Shown here: positions 27,192 to 36,092 of the stretch, in pieces
How positions within the stretch are numbered: the first letter of the stretch is position 1
Layout: the number at the start of each line of letters is the position of its first letter
Assembly (NCBI RefSeq): GCF_900107505.1
Contig: NZ_FNQH01000004.1
Location: 124,001 to 188,000, forward strand
From: Trichococcus collinsii
Lineage (GTDB): Bacteria; Bacillota; Bacilli; Lactobacillales; Aerococcaceae
Direction of reading: 5' to 3'
DNA length: 64,000 bases
The notes under the pieces: generated by a model
What the model was told of the DNA's origin: nothing
Seen by the model: the letters and a program-made list of their open reading frames with translations, nothing else
Database searches by the model: none
Position numbers and translations under genes: made by a program

Positions 27192-28367
27192 TTATTCTGC
27201 ATCGGCGATACTATAGATATTTACACCTTTCACCACGCGATTCACTGTTCCAGATGGAGATGGTGTATCAGGGCGATTTCCTACTTTGATTGCAGTGAAA
27301 AGGGACAGGGTTTGTCCGAACATCGCGTACGGTAAAGCCAGATAAGCATCGGGCACTTGTGCATAGCTTCCTTCAAACAGAAAGTTAGTTCCTTCAAATT
27401 TCATATTTCCGTCCACAGAAATGCCGCAAATCGTTTGAGCAACTTTGTCTCCGTCCAACTCTGTCAACATGTCGATGTCGTATTTGCGTGTGTAGGCATC
27501 GTTGGATACAAACAGGAATACAAGTGATTTCTCATCGACAAAAGATTTCGGGCCGTGTCGGAAACCCAGAGAGCTATCGAAAGCGGTCGCGACTTTACCG
27601 GCTGTCAACTCGAGAATCTTAAGCTGTACTTCACGGGCTAATCCCGCCAGACCACCAGATCCTAGATAGATAACGCGATTGAAATCCAAATCTACGAATG
27701 CTTGGATCTCCGCTTCGCGGACTATGACGTCATTTCCCATTGCAATGAGCTGAGTAACGATAGCTTCTTTTCCTTCCAACCCGGTTGGGTCGAACGTTAA
27801 AAGTGCCGTTAATGTCATACAAGTGAAACTACCTGTCATAGCGAAACCTTGATCATTTGAACGGCTCGGCATCAACAGCAGCAGGTTCTTGTCGTCTCCG
27901 GCAGCATGTTGAGCAAGCTTTCCATCCGGTGCACAAGTGATGGTGATTTGATAAAAATCGTTGACTATTTGTTTTCCTAATTCAACAGAAGCCAAACTTT
28001 CTGGACTATTTCCGCTACGGGCAAAGGATACTAATACGGTTGGTATTTCTGATTTGAAATAACTCTTCGGATTAGAAACAAGATGCGTCGTAGCTACTGT
28101 TTGGAACTCAAAGTGAGCCTCATCACCTTTTTCTTTTAGATAAGGTACGATGGTATCTCCGACATAGGCGGATGTTCCAGCTCCTGTAAAAATGACGCGC
28201 GCATGTTCATGTGTATCCGTAATCATTTTAAGAAAGTCTGCGATACGTTGAGACTCTTGTTTGTAGTAGTCAAACGCTTCTTGCCATAATTCTGGTTGTT
28301 GCTCGATTTCTCTGGTCGTGATTTCAGCACCAAGAGAGACCAAGCGTTCTTCTGAAAGTGTAAACAC
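27192..28367 (-). CDS. agaS: Galactosamine-6-phosphate deaminase/isomerase (AgaS)
   Basis: 391-residue protein with two SIS domains (FTGAGTSAYVGDTI near residue 59; YLGSGGLAGLAREVQLKILE near 238). AgaS converts galactosamine-6-phosphate to tagatose-6-phosphate and ammonia, joining NagA to LacC and LacD. Length and the tail fit AgaS better than GlmS-type isomerases. A truncated copy of its first 20 or so codons is found at 29413-29485, next to the duplicated regulator. Confidence 0.93.
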   Translation of the reverse strand: MFTLSEERLVSLGAEITTREIEQQPELWQEAFDYYKQESQRIADFLKMITDTHEHARVIFTGAGTSAYVGDTIVPYLKEKGDEAHFEFQTVATTHLVSNPKSYFKSEIPTVLVSFARSGNSPESLASVELGKQIVNDFYQITITCAPDGKLAQHAAGDDKNLLLLMPSRSNDQGFAMTGSFTCMTLTALLTFDPTGLEGKEAIVTQLIAMGNDVIVREAEIQAFVDLDFNRVIYLGSGGLAGLAREVQLKILELTAGKVATAFDSSLGFRHGPKSFVDEKSLVFLFVSNDAYTRKYDIDMLTELDGDKVAQTICGISVDGNMKFEGTNFLFEGSYAQVPDAYLALPYAMFGQTLSLFTAIKVGNRPDTPSPSGTVNRVVKGVNIYSIADAE

Positions 28368-28410
28368 GTTGTATCCTCCTTTTTTGGTCTTGCTTGTACT
28401 AATTCAGCTG

Positions 28411-29139
28411 TTACTTTTTAGAATGGCGAATCTTGTAGACGAATTGGTCGCCGCGCGCCACACTCAATGTATACTCGATAATTTTGTTTTCTTGGCTATA
28501 GGTTGTCCGACGAATTCGTAAGCAAGCCGATCCGGCTGGTAATCCCAATTGTTCAGATTCTTTTTCCTGTAATACTGAAGCATAAAATTCTTCATCTGCG
28601 TACTTGATATCCTGATTATAAAATCGCGGGTACAACTCGTATAAAGGCATACTTTCAAGCTTACTGATTGTCAGATCCGGGAATAAATATGCTGGGATAA
28701 ATGTTGTTTCATACATCATCCGCATCCCATCTGCCGAACGAAGACGTTTCATTTTGTAAACATATTCACCTTCCTGAATACCTAAATTTTTTGCGAGATC
28801 TTGATTGGCTAAGATGTAATCAAGTGACAGCACTTGTGATTGTGGTATTTTTCCGAGTTGTCTCATCTGCTCAGTAAAACTATAGGAATCCGATAAATTT
28901 TGCATTTCCTTCCATAGTCCTGAGACAAATGTTCCTTTGCCATGGCGTTTAAGAATGTATCCCATTTCTTCAAGTTCATTCAATGCAGCGCGGACAGTTG
29001 TACGGCTCACATCATATTTCACACAAATTTCTCTCTCCGAAAGCATTTTTTCATCAACGTTTAAGTTCGTTTTTATGTACTCGATTAAGACATCAACTAG
29101 CTGATTATATAAAGGAACCGAACTATTTTTATCCAGCAT
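28411..29139 (-). CDS. GntR/HutC-family regulator, copy 1
   Basis: 242-residue regulator with an N-terminal winged helix (SEREICVKYDVSRTTVRAAL) and a C-terminal UTRA ligand domain that binds a phosphosugar. The ATG at 29139 follows AGGAAAGAGG; reading further upstream would cross the operator. It is the first gene of the GalNAc operon and probably represses it. It is about 91 percent identical by eye to the copy at 29524-30252 (some 21 differences in 242). Confidence 0.93.
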   Translation of the reverse strand: MLDKNSSVPLYNQLVDVLIEYIKTNLNVDEKMLSEREICVKYDVSRTTVRAALNELEEMGYILKRHGKGTFVSGLWKEMQNLSDSYSFTEQMRQLGKIPQSQVLSLDYILANQDLAKNLGIQEGEYVYKMKRLRSADGMRMMYETTFIPAYLFPDLTISKLESMPLYELYPRFYNQDIKYADEEFYASVLQEKESEQLGLPAGSACLRIRRTTYSQENKIIEYTLSVARGDQFVYKIRHSKK

Positions 29140-29197
29140 ATTTCCATCCTCTTTCCTGAAATAACATTCATTGCCAAGAAAATTGACGCATAACCCC

Positions 29198-29225
29198 AAC
29201 TGGTAGTTACTTGTCATTACCAGTT
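29198..29225. promoter_or_regulatory. Operator of the GalNAc operon
   Basis: Inverted repeat AACTGGTA/TACCAGTT with a 12-base spacer containing a further GTTAC/GTCAT pair, immediately downstream of the -10. TGGT/ACCA arms are typical for HutC-type GntR regulators such as NagR. Confidence 0.6.
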
Positions 29226-29233
29226 ATAAATAA

Positions 29234-29262
29234 ATAATAATGCACACGATTTCATTTGTCAA
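29234..29262 (-). promoter_or_regulatory. Promoter of the GalNAc operon
   Basis: -35 TTGACA (29257-29262), 17-base spacer, -10 TATTAT (29234-29239) on the minus strand. The same promoter with a similar spacer recurs at 30341-30369 before the second gntR. Confidence 0.8.
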
Positions 29263-29359
29263 CAATAATCTTCACAGAATTCATTACGCCGTCCGCTTTT
29301 TCTCCGAAGACATGATTGTTGCAGGATACGCACTCCAATTGTTTGCAGCACAAATAAAA

Positions 29360-29404
29360 AACTAGCCGGATACCCGCGAAAAAACGCGGCGCATCCGGCT
29401 AGTT
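29360..29404 (-). terminator. Terminator after the second gntR
   Basis: Stem AACTAGCCGGAT/ATCCGGCTAGTT with an inner CCGCG/CGCGG stem and TTTTTT on the minus strand. It separates gntR copy 2 from the GalNAc operon promoter. Confidence 0.85.
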
Positions 29405-29412
29405 CTGATTAT

Positions 29413-29485
29413 TGCTTGATTTCTCTTGTCGTGATTTCAGTACCCAGAAAAGTTAAATAATGTTCTGGGTACTGAAATCACGTTG
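29413..29485 (-). pseudogene. Truncated agaS 5' end left by the duplication
   Basis: Minus-strand translation gives FLGTEITTREIKQ then stop, matching SLGAEITTREIEQQ at residues 11-24 of AgaS (27192-28367). The flanking DNA on both sides also matches the agaS-gntR junction. The fragment contains a perfect inverted repeat with 20-base arms at 29430-29449 and 29463-29482. It shows that the duplicated unit included the agaS start. Confidence 0.8.
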
Positions 29486-29523
29486 AACCATCTTTTTTTG
29501 GTATTACTTATGATATTTCACTG

Positions 29524-30252
29524 TTATTTTTTAGAGTGGCGAATCTTATAGACGAATTGGTCCCCGCGCGCCACGCTCAATGTATACTCAATAATTTTAT
29601 TTTCTTGGCTATAGGTTGTCCGACGAATTCGTAAGCAGGCCGATCCTGCTGGCAGCCCTAGTTGTTCAGATTCTTTCCCCTGTAATACTGAGGCATAGAA
29701 TTCTTCATCTGCGCACTTGATGTCCTGATTGTACACTTGTGGATACAATTCGTATAAAGGCATACTTTCAAGCTTGCTGATTGTCAGATTCGGGAATAAA
29801 TATGCGGGGATAAATGTTGTTTCATACATCATCTGCATCCCATCTGCCGAACGAAGACGTTTCATTTTGTATACATACTCACCTTCCTGAATGCCTAAAT
29901 TTTTTGCGAGGTCTTGATTGGCTACGATGTAATCAAGGGAGAGCACTTGTGAGTGCGGTGTTTTCCCGATTTGTTTCATTTGTTCAGTAAAACTATACGC
30001 TTCCGATAGATTCTGCATCTCTTTCCACAATCCTGAAACGAATGTTCCTTTGCCATGGCGTTTGAATATGTAGCCCATCTCTTCAAGTTCATTTAATGCT
30101 GCTCGGACAGTTGTGCGACTGACATCATATTTAAGGCAAATTTCTCTTTCGGATAGCATTTTTTCATCAATATCCAAATTGGTCTTTATGTGCTCGATTA
30201 ATACATCCACTAGTTGATTATATAAGGGGATTGAATTATTTTTTTTAAGCAT
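29524..30252 (-). CDS. GntR/HutC-family regulator, copy 2
   Basis: 242-residue paralogue of the regulator at 28411-29139. The last 40 residues are identical; the changes lie mostly in the wing and effector domain (for example SDSYS to SEAYS, YNQDIKY to YNQDIKC). Winged helix SEREICLKYDVSRTTVRAAL. The ATG at 30252 has AAAAAGGAG. It is transcribed alone, from its own promoter to the terminator at 29360-29404. It could control the same operon or respond to a slightly different ligand. Confidence 0.92.
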   Translation of the reverse strand: MLKKNNSIPLYNQLVDVLIEHIKTNLDIDEKMLSEREICLKYDVSRTTVRAALNELEEMGYIFKRHGKGTFVSGLWKEMQNLSEAYSFTEQMKQIGKTPHSQVLSLDYIVANQDLAKNLGIQEGEYVYKMKRLRSADGMQMMYETTFIPAYLFPNLTISKLESMPLYELYPQVYNQDIKCADEEFYASVLQGKESEQLGLPAGSACLRIRRTTYSQENKIIEYTLSVARGDQFVYKIRHSKK

Positions 30253-30317
30253 ATCTTTATACTCCTTTTTGAGAACGGACTCATAAACAATAAAATTTAT
30301 TCTATGCTGGCGATTGC

Positions 30318-30329
30318 TGGTAGTTACCA
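30318..30329. promoter_or_regulatory. Operator of the second gntR
   Basis: TGGTAGTTACCA, arms TGGTA/TACCA, just downstream of the -10 of gntR copy 2. It is tighter than the copy 1 operator, so autoregulation may differ. Confidence 0.55.
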
Positions 30330-30340
30330 ATAAAGAACAA

Positions 30341-30369
30341 ATAATAATCCATCCAATTTCATTTGTCAA
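30341..30369 (-). promoter_or_regulatory. Promoter of the second gntR
   Basis: -35 TTGACA (30364-30369), 17-base spacer, -10 TATTAT (30341-30346). It is nearly identical to the promoter at 29234-29262, as expected for a duplicated promoter. Confidence 0.78.
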
Positions 30370-30543
30370 TAACAGTCTTCAAGAAGAATAAAGCCTCCCA
30401 ATTTTTTCTGACCACACTTCCCGAAAGGCTAATGCAGGAAGTCAGCTATCTCTTGAGATGTGGATCATTATGAAAATATTTGGGACAACTGTAGCGATAA
30501 GCTTTTCCATTCAAAAAAAACTCTATCTTTTCCGCAAACAAAA

Positions 30544-30596
30544 AAACCTTTAAAACGCCCGGTAAGATAACTTATCCATGAACATTTTAAAGGTTT
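30544..30596 (-). terminator. Terminator of the bgaC-PTS operon
   Basis: Arms AAACCTTTAAAA/TTTTAAAGGTTT, loop partly paired (GATAA/TTATC), followed on the minus strand by more T. It lies about 50 bases after the EIIA stop. The gap 30370-30647 holds nothing else I can name. Confidence 0.8.
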
Positions 30597-30647
30597 GATT
30601 CCTGAAATATGTAAATTCGAGAAACTGCGTTACACGTCGTCCTCTAA

Positions 30648-31064
30648 CTATTCATCCTCTTCATCAAAAACTCCAGCGTTTAACAAATCATTTACTTTTA
30701 CAATACTTTGTTTGGTTTCCATAACGAGAGAATGGGCGTTGCCGATTAAAGCAGCATTTACGAAGCTGATCACCATTGGCAAGTTCATCCCAGCATATAA
30801 TTCAAATTCAGCACCATTCATAATCTTTTTTGAAGCAATATTACAGGGGGTTCCACCCATCAAATCGGAAAAAACAGTGTAATTCCCGCCCAATTGATTC
30901 GTTACTGCATCGAATTTTTCCGTAAAATCTTTTTCACCATCGTTAGGAAGCAAAGATACAGTATAAATATTTCCCTGTGGTCCTAGAATCATTTCTGCGC
31001 TTCTTTTTAACTCTATGCAAAAATCTCCATGACTGATCAATATTAAATTAGTCAAATCACTCAC
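30648..31064 (-). CDS. PTS EIIA of the bgaC operon
   Basis: 138-residue mannose-type IIA. The active residue is His12 in LILISHGDFCIEL; VFSDLMGGTPCNIA is the second motif. It is the last gene of bgaC-EIIB-EIIC-EIID-EIIA, the order of the pneumococcal bgaC locus. It lies four bases after EIID. Confidence 0.93.
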   Translation of the reverse strand: MSDLTNLILISHGDFCIELKRSAEMILGPQGNIYTVSLLPNDGEKDFTEKFDAVTNQLGGNYTVFSDLMGGTPCNIASKKIMNGAEFELYAGMNLPMVISFVNAALIGNAHSLVMETKQSIVKVNDLLNAGVFDEEDE

Positions 31065-31068
31065 TCCT

Positions 31069-31878
31069 TTATTTAGCTATAACACCTAGTGCGGATAAAG
31101 CTACAGATACAACCAATACTATAAAGATTGCTTTAGTCGAAGTAATATTTTTCTTTCCTAGCAACCAGTAAACAGCTCCTACAATGGCTGCCGGCAACAA
31201 CCGCGGCATAATCATGTCAACATTGTTTTGGACATCAATCACTAAAGAACCGATTGACGGTGTCCAGGATAAACGTACATTAATCATAGTAGCAACCAAA
31301 GCTCCAACCATGAATACTCCCATTAATGTAGCAGCATTAGTGATAGCGTTCAGACGGCTTTGCATTGTTGTAACAAGCGTTACCCCTTCTTTATAGGCAA
31401 TCTCAATTTGTATCCAACGGAAGTACATCACTCCAATTTGCACAATCATCCATAGAAAAGCTCCAATAGGGTTTTCGTTCACCGCCATATTTGCTGCTAA
31501 AGCTCCAAAAATCGTTGGCAACAAAGCTCCAAAAATAGAGTCTCCGATAGCTGCAAAAGGTCCCATTAAACCAACTTTAAGCCCAGATACTGTTTCTTTA
31601 GAGGCAATTCCTTCTTTCTCTTCAATAGCAAGATCGATACCTGTAATGATTGTATTCAGAAAGTTGGTAGTATTAAAGAACTGCGTGTGCGTTTTCATCA
31701 TTTCTTTTAATTCTGGAGTTCCGTCTCCATATATTTTTCTCAACTGAGGCAGGATGGTATACAAATACCCCGTACCTTGCATGCGCTCGTAATTCCACCC
31801 CAGTTGAAATCCAAATAAACTTCTTCTATTAATTTGGTTAAAGTCTTTTTTTGTTAATTTGTAATTAGATTTCGTCAT
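31069..31878 (-). CDS. PTS EIID of the bgaC operon
   Basis: 269-residue EIID of normal length (FGFQLGWNYERMQGTGYLY; MGPFAAIGDSIFGA). Its start overlaps the EIIC end by 14 bases. With EIIC it forms the permease for the sugar that BgaC then cleaves, or for a product of it. Confidence 0.94.
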   Translation of the reverse strand: MTKSNYKLTKKDFNQINRRSLFGFQLGWNYERMQGTGYLYTILPQLRKIYGDGTPELKEMMKTHTQFFNTTNFLNTIITGIDLAIEEKEGIASKETVSGLKVGLMGPFAAIGDSIFGALLPTIFGALAANMAVNENPIGAFLWMIVQIGVMYFRWIQIEIAYKEGVTLVTTMQSRLNAITNAATLMGVFMVGALVATMINVRLSWTPSIGSLVIDVQNNVDMIMPRLLPAAIVGAVYWLLGKKNITSTKAIFIVLVVSVALSALGVIAK

Positions 31879-32752
31879 CTTCGATTTCTCCTTCTTCTGA
31901 TCCGGAAGCGTTATAAGAGGAATTTATTGGTGCTTCTACTGACCGTTTATATTCATTAAAGGCTAAAGCAAAACCAATCAATGCTATACCCAGCATCGGC
32001 ATCGCTGTAAAGTTGGCGTTAAGGCCTTCCACAACCCCAGCTACAGAACCGCCGATCCGCTGAATATTTCCGAATACAGTTGTAAGGAGTGCTGTAATGA
32101 CAAAGCCTAAAATCAAATAAGGTGCGTGTTTTTTCACTGGCAGATATCTTAATAAAATAGCAAAACCAACAGCAGGCAATACAGCTCCGGCTACTGATAA
32201 TCCATCACCCAGCCATTTCAAATCACCGTTCAAAAATCCAACGATAGTGTTCACAAACCCGCCGCCAAAACTTAAAGCCAAAAACACTGGTAAGGCTCTG
32301 GACAATGACCAAGAGAGCGATCCCATAAGGAAATTCCTCTCAATCCCCTTGTAATCCATTTCTTCAATTTTTGCATCGACTCGATGAGCAAAAAAAGTAT
32401 TTGCAAATCGTCCCAGAATATCCATTTGAATCATCAGACCCGCTACAGGAACTGCGATGGCTGCAATCGCTTGTTCAGGGTTCATTCCTAATCCAACCGA
32501 AAAAGCCGTAGCCAAGACCGTCCCTGAATTTGCGTCAATTCTGGATGAACCACCAAACGTTCCTACACCCAGAATAGTTAACTGCATACTACCACCGATT
32601 ATTAAACCAGTTGTCATATCACCCATTATCAACCCAGCGATCAACCCAGCAAACACCGGCTGACTAAGCGTTGAATAAACTGTCAATTCATCTAAAATCT
32701 GATAAGCTGCATACAATGTAAGTAAAATAATTTGCCACCATGCTATTGTCAT
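31865..32752 (-). CDS. PTS EIIC of the bgaC operon
   Basis: 295-residue EIIC with membrane segments such as FAGLIAGLIMGDMTTGLIIG. It is slightly longer than the other EIIC proteins here because of a polar, acidic C-terminal tail (SGSEEGEIEDDEI). Confidence 0.94.
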   Translation of the reverse strand: MTIAWWQIILLTLYAAYQILDELTVYSTLSQPVFAGLIAGLIMGDMTTGLIIGGSMQLTILGVGTFGGSSRIDANSGTVLATAFSVGLGMNPEQAIAAIAVPVAGLMIQMDILGRFANTFFAHRVDAKIEEMDYKGIERNFLMGSLSWSLSRALPVFLALSFGGGFVNTIVGFLNGDLKWLGDGLSVAGAVLPAVGFAILLRYLPVKKHAPYLILGFVITALLTTVFGNIQRIGGSVAGVVEGLNANFTAMPMLGIALIGFALAFNEYKRSVEAPINSSYNASGSEEGEIEDDEI

Positions 32753-32776
32753 TGTTCTATTCTCCTTTTTTATCCA

Positions 32777-33262
32777 CTAAATGTGTGGTTTTAATAACGT
32801 CATAAAGTTTTCAGCGCGATCGTTCGGAACCATCTGAGAAACCAGTTGTATCCCTTTTTCATCAAGTTTCTTAAATACTTCTATATCTTCATCCAATAGA
32901 TTGATTGACCTTGTGATCGATTTTGAATGCTCTGACTGCGACATATTTCCCACGTTAATTTCTTTGATTGGTACGCCTAACTCAATCAAATGCAACAATC
33001 GATCTGGTCTTTTAGCAATGATCAGCAAACGTTGACTATCATATTTACCGGCCAGAATATTAGCGGCTGCTTTCTCAACAGACAAAATGCTTAGCTTCAC
33101 TCCAGCTGGTGTTGCTAATTTCAGCCCGCTCTTCTCAATTGCATTGTCTACTATCTCATCATCCACGACCATGATCCTGCCGATGTCCAATTTGGTTGTC
33201 CATAAATTTGCAACTTGACCATGTATTAACCTTCCGTCAATTCTTACTGCTGTAATACTCAT
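32777..33262 (-). CDS. PTS EIIB of the bgaC operon
   Basis: 161-residue IIB with His14 in AVRIDGRLIHGQVAN. It lies 17 bases after bgaC and carries phosphate from the EIIA at 30648. Confidence 0.94.
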   Translation of the reverse strand: MSITAVRIDGRLIHGQVANLWTTKLDIGRIMVVDDEIVDNAIEKSGLKLATPAGVKLSILSVEKAAANILAGKYDSQRLLIIAKRPDRLLHLIELGVPIKEINVGNMSQSEHSKSITRSINLLDEDIEVFKKLDEKGIQLVSQMVPNDRAENFMTLLKPHI

Positions 33263-33279
33263 GATAATTTCCCCTTTTC

Positions 33280-35052
33280 CTATATTATTTTATATTTTGG
33301 CTCACTATCTAAACTAATTGTTTCCGACCAGATGCCTTCTGTTTCAAAAATGACGATCTTATTCTGACCTTTCCTGAAGAGAGCCTTCGGAACATACAAC
33401 GAGAGCGTTGGCCCCACGTTCCAGAATCTGCCGATATTGAAGCCGTTCACAAGGACGATACCTTTCCCGAACAACTCCATATTGATGAAAGTATCTTTAG
33501 GATCATCGATGGTGACATCATATTTGTAGAAGGAAGGCGTATTCTCTCTCCAGCCTTTCTCAAAGTCTATGGATAGCTGATCTGTAAATTCCAGGCTGTA
33601 TTGCTCCCAATCGGTAATAAAGTGTAAATCGGACATGACACCTGTTCGGATTCCTTTTTGTTGTGTGTCCGCCAGCAGCTTATGACCATAATTGACTCGT
33701 CCCATATTTTCCACTAGCACATCCAACTGATTGGTTCCCGCTTTAGGGTAGGCGTATATTTTTTCTCCGACGTCTTCTTGGTACTGTGTAGCTAGTTTAT
33801 CTTCGTTGAGGAAGAATTGGATACGATCGCTACCATCTATTACACGATAAAACTCTTCATCGCTGTCTTTATTCACATAACTTCGGTACAATGTATACCC
33901 ATATTGTTGACCCAACTCTTCCATTGTTTTTGGGTATTTAGACACTTTTCTCTCGGCAAGATCATCTATAACGGAAAACAAACTGACTTTTCCGGCCAAC
34001 GGGATGTCCCTTATGCTCATGCTTTCCTTGACTAGCGGTTCGTATTGTTCAATTTCAGGAAACAATTGCTTCATCATTGTTCTCAAAGCGAAGTATTTTT
34101 CGGTTGGATTACCTTGCTCATTTAATGGCGCATCGTAATCATAGGAGGTTACTTGCGGAAGATCTTTGCGTCCTCTTGCAGAACAACCATTCATAAACCC
34201 GAAATTTGTTCCACCGTGAAACATATAGAGATTGACACTCCCGATCTCCAGCGCCTCTTTCACATCATCAGCTAAATTCTGTGGATCTCTTTTTATGATT
34301 GGATCATTCCAGCGATTAAACCAACCATCCCAAAACTCCATACACATCAGTGGCCATTTCTTCCCTTTTAATTCATGAAATTCTTTCAAATCCTGAAAAT
34401 TTTCTTTCGAGCGAGATCCAAAATTACCTGTAGTCAGGATATCGGATTCAGTTAGTGTTCCGGCTTCTTGTGTTGCTCTCCAAGCTCCATCCGATGTAAA
34501 AATCGGAACGGTTACTCCTTGTTTTAACATCAATTCATGCAGCACCATTAAATATTCTTTATCCTCGCCATATGAACCGTATTCATTTTCGACCTGCATC
34601 ATGATAACAGGACCGCCACCATCAAATTGCAGAGGTGAAATAACCTCAAACAGTTTATCATAATAGCGAGAAACTTTTTCGATAAAAAGGGTGTCACTGG
34701 AGCGTATGCGCATATTTTTGTAAGTCAATAACCACGCCGGTAATCCGCCGAATTCCCATTCTGCACAAATATAAGGGGAGGGTCTTAGAATTACAAATAG
34801 ACCCAATTCTTCTGCGATTCGGACAAACCCCCTTATATCAAACTGTCCCGAAAAGTTATACTGCCCTTCTTTTGGCTCATGCACATTCCAAGGAATGTAG
34901 GTTTCCACGGTATTAAATCCAAGCGCTTTCAAATTATACAAAGAATGATACCAATCTTCGGGAAGAACCCGGAAGTAATGGATGGCTCCGGATAAAATCT
35001 TGAACGGCTCCTCATTCAGTAAAAAATCTTCCTTTATTTCAAATTTACTCAT
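33280..35052 (-). CDS. bgaC: GH35 beta-galactosidase (BgaC type)
   Basis: 590-residue cytosolic GH35 enzyme without a signal peptide. The catalytic acid is Glu157 in MQVENEYGSYG and the nucleophile is Glu239 in MCMEFWDGWF; PYICAEWEFGGLPAW is the family signature. Pneumococcal BgaC prefers Gal-beta-1,3-GlcNAc/GalNAc and is followed by the same PTS order, so galacto-N-biose or lacto-N-biose is the likely substrate (by analogy). The products would be galactose and an N-acetylhexosamine(-phosphate) for the aga/lac genes. Confidence 0.93.
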   Translation of the reverse strand: MSKFEIKEDFLLNEEPFKILSGAIHYFRVLPEDWYHSLYNLKALGFNTVETYIPWNVHEPKEGQYNFSGQFDIRGFVRIAEELGLFVILRPSPYICAEWEFGGLPAWLLTYKNMRIRSSDTLFIEKVSRYYDKLFEVISPLQFDGGGPVIMMQVENEYGSYGEDKEYLMVLHELMLKQGVTVPIFTSDGAWRATQEAGTLTESDILTTGNFGSRSKENFQDLKEFHELKGKKWPLMCMEFWDGWFNRWNDPIIKRDPQNLADDVKEALEIGSVNLYMFHGGTNFGFMNGCSARGRKDLPQVTSYDYDAPLNEQGNPTEKYFALRTMMKQLFPEIEQYEPLVKESMSIRDIPLAGKVSLFSVIDDLAERKVSKYPKTMEELGQQYGYTLYRSYVNKDSDEEFYRVIDGSDRIQFFLNEDKLATQYQEDVGEKIYAYPKAGTNQLDVLVENMGRVNYGHKLLADTQQKGIRTGVMSDLHFITDWEQYSLEFTDQLSIDFEKGWRENTPSFYKYDVTIDDPKDTFINMELFGKGIVLVNGFNIGRFWNVGPTLSLYVPKALFRKGQNKIVIFETEGIWSETISLDSEPKYKII

Positions 35053-35067
35053 TGCTTACACCCTTTC

Positions 35068-35101
35068 TGAAACGTTTACAGTTAGTATATTAACATACTA
35101 A
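35068..35101. promoter_or_regulatory. bgaC control region: cre-like box and GntR operator
   Basis: TGAAACGTTTACA (35068-35080) resembles a cre box lacking one base. TTAGTAT/ATACTAA (35082-35101) is an inverted repeat over a -10-like TAATAT; its TTAGTATATTAA half recurs at 35161-35172 before the divergent regulator gene. Both genes are probably controlled by the GntR protein at 35203. Confidence 0.5.
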
Positions 35102-35202
35102 GCCGAATTCTGTAAACTATTTTTTTAGCCATTAAAAAACTGGTAATTTGCCTTTATATAAGTTAGTATATTAAGTGAAGTGTATTAAAAAAGGAGATAA
35201 TC

Positions 35203-35916
35203 ATGAGGATTCCAAAATACCAAAAAATTAAAGAAGATTTACTCAAAAAAATCAAATCCGGCGAATTCCAACACGGTGATCGCTTTTATAGTGAAGCAGA
35301 ATTGGTAAAGCTCTACAATGTAAGCTCTATTACAGTTATCAGAGCGATACAAGAGCTCGCTAACGAAGGCTACCTCATCCGGATCCAAGGAAAAGGCACC
35401 TACGTCTCTCGTTCGCGTAAACGCAAACTTGTTGAATTCTCTGATATTGAAATTTATGCTGGAAAAATAGAAACAGTAGAGGTTTTGGGTATGGAAATTC
35501 AGAATGACGATGAAATGAACCAAGCGTTACAATTAAGAAAGAATGAACAGTATTATAAAATTACAAGGATAAGAAAAGTTGATGGTGATCCTTTTTTACT
35601 TCATATTTCTTATATCCCCAGCCAATTTATCAAAAAAGATATTCCGGATCTCAGCTATTACGACTCTATTTATAATCGTTTCAAGAGTGACTTTAGCATC
35701 AACCTATATGATGCGGATTCCAAAGAAACAAATGAAATTTGTTTTCCCACTGATGACAATATTGCCAAATTACTAAATATGAAACCAAACGAACCTTCAG
35801 TACGGCAAGAAAAGAAGACGATCTTAGAAGACGGAACTGTAGCTGAAATGGTAATCAGCTACAAAAAATGGAATTATTATAAGATAGAATTGTCTTCATT
35901 TAAAAATCAATATTAA
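35203..35916 (+). CDS. GntR-family regulator of the bgaC operon
   Basis: 237-residue GntR/HutC regulator with a winged helix (SEAELVKLYNVSSITVIRAI) and a UTRA domain. It is divergent from bgaC with 150 bases between them, the same relation as in pneumococcus. AAAGGAGATAATC precedes the start. It probably represses bgaC and its PTS through the TTAGTAT sites. Confidence 0.92.
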   Translation: MRIPKYQKIKEDLLKKIKSGEFQHGDRFYSEAELVKLYNVSSITVIRAIQELANEGYLIRIQGKGTYVSRSRKRKLVEFSDIEIYAGKIETVEVLGMEIQNDDEMNQALQLRKNEQYYKITRIRKVDGDPFLLHISYIPSQFIKKDIPDLSYYDSIYNRFKSDFSINLYDADSKETNEICFPTDDNIAKLLNMKPNEPSVRQEKKTILEDGTVAEMVISYKKWNYYKIELSSFKNQY

Positions 35917-35946
35917 GATACGTTCGATTGAGTTGTGGAATGTAAA

Positions 35947-35986
35947 AAAAGAGATGTCTTCGCAAAAATGCGAAGACATCTCTTTT
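35947..35986. terminator. Terminator of the gntR gene, bidirectional
   Basis: Perfect 18-base arms AAAAGAGATGTCTTCGCA and its complement around four A, with T-rich flanks in both directions. It also ends the small minus-strand unit at 36063-36228. Confidence 0.85.
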
Positions 35987-36062
35987 GTTGTCGTATGAAG
36001 AGTCCCGTCAAATTCAATCAAACGATGACTCTATAATAACTAGAACTATTTCTGAAAGACAT

Positions 36063-36092
36063 CTAAAGAAGCCACTTGATAGCTAAGGCCAT
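36063..36092 (-). other. Nine-codon open frame with strong ribosome binding site
   Basis: Minus strand: TTAGGAGGTACTTAA then ATG and MALAIKWLL followed by a stop. Upstream on the same strand lies TTGACA (36223-36228) with TATAGG 16 bases on (36201-36206); the terminator at 35947-35986 follows downstream. Promoter, leader, ribosome site, tiny frame and terminator together suggest a real small transcript. It may also be the remains of a longer gene. A second 14-codon frame begins at the stop. Otherwise the gap 35987-36301 is empty. Confidence 0.35.
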
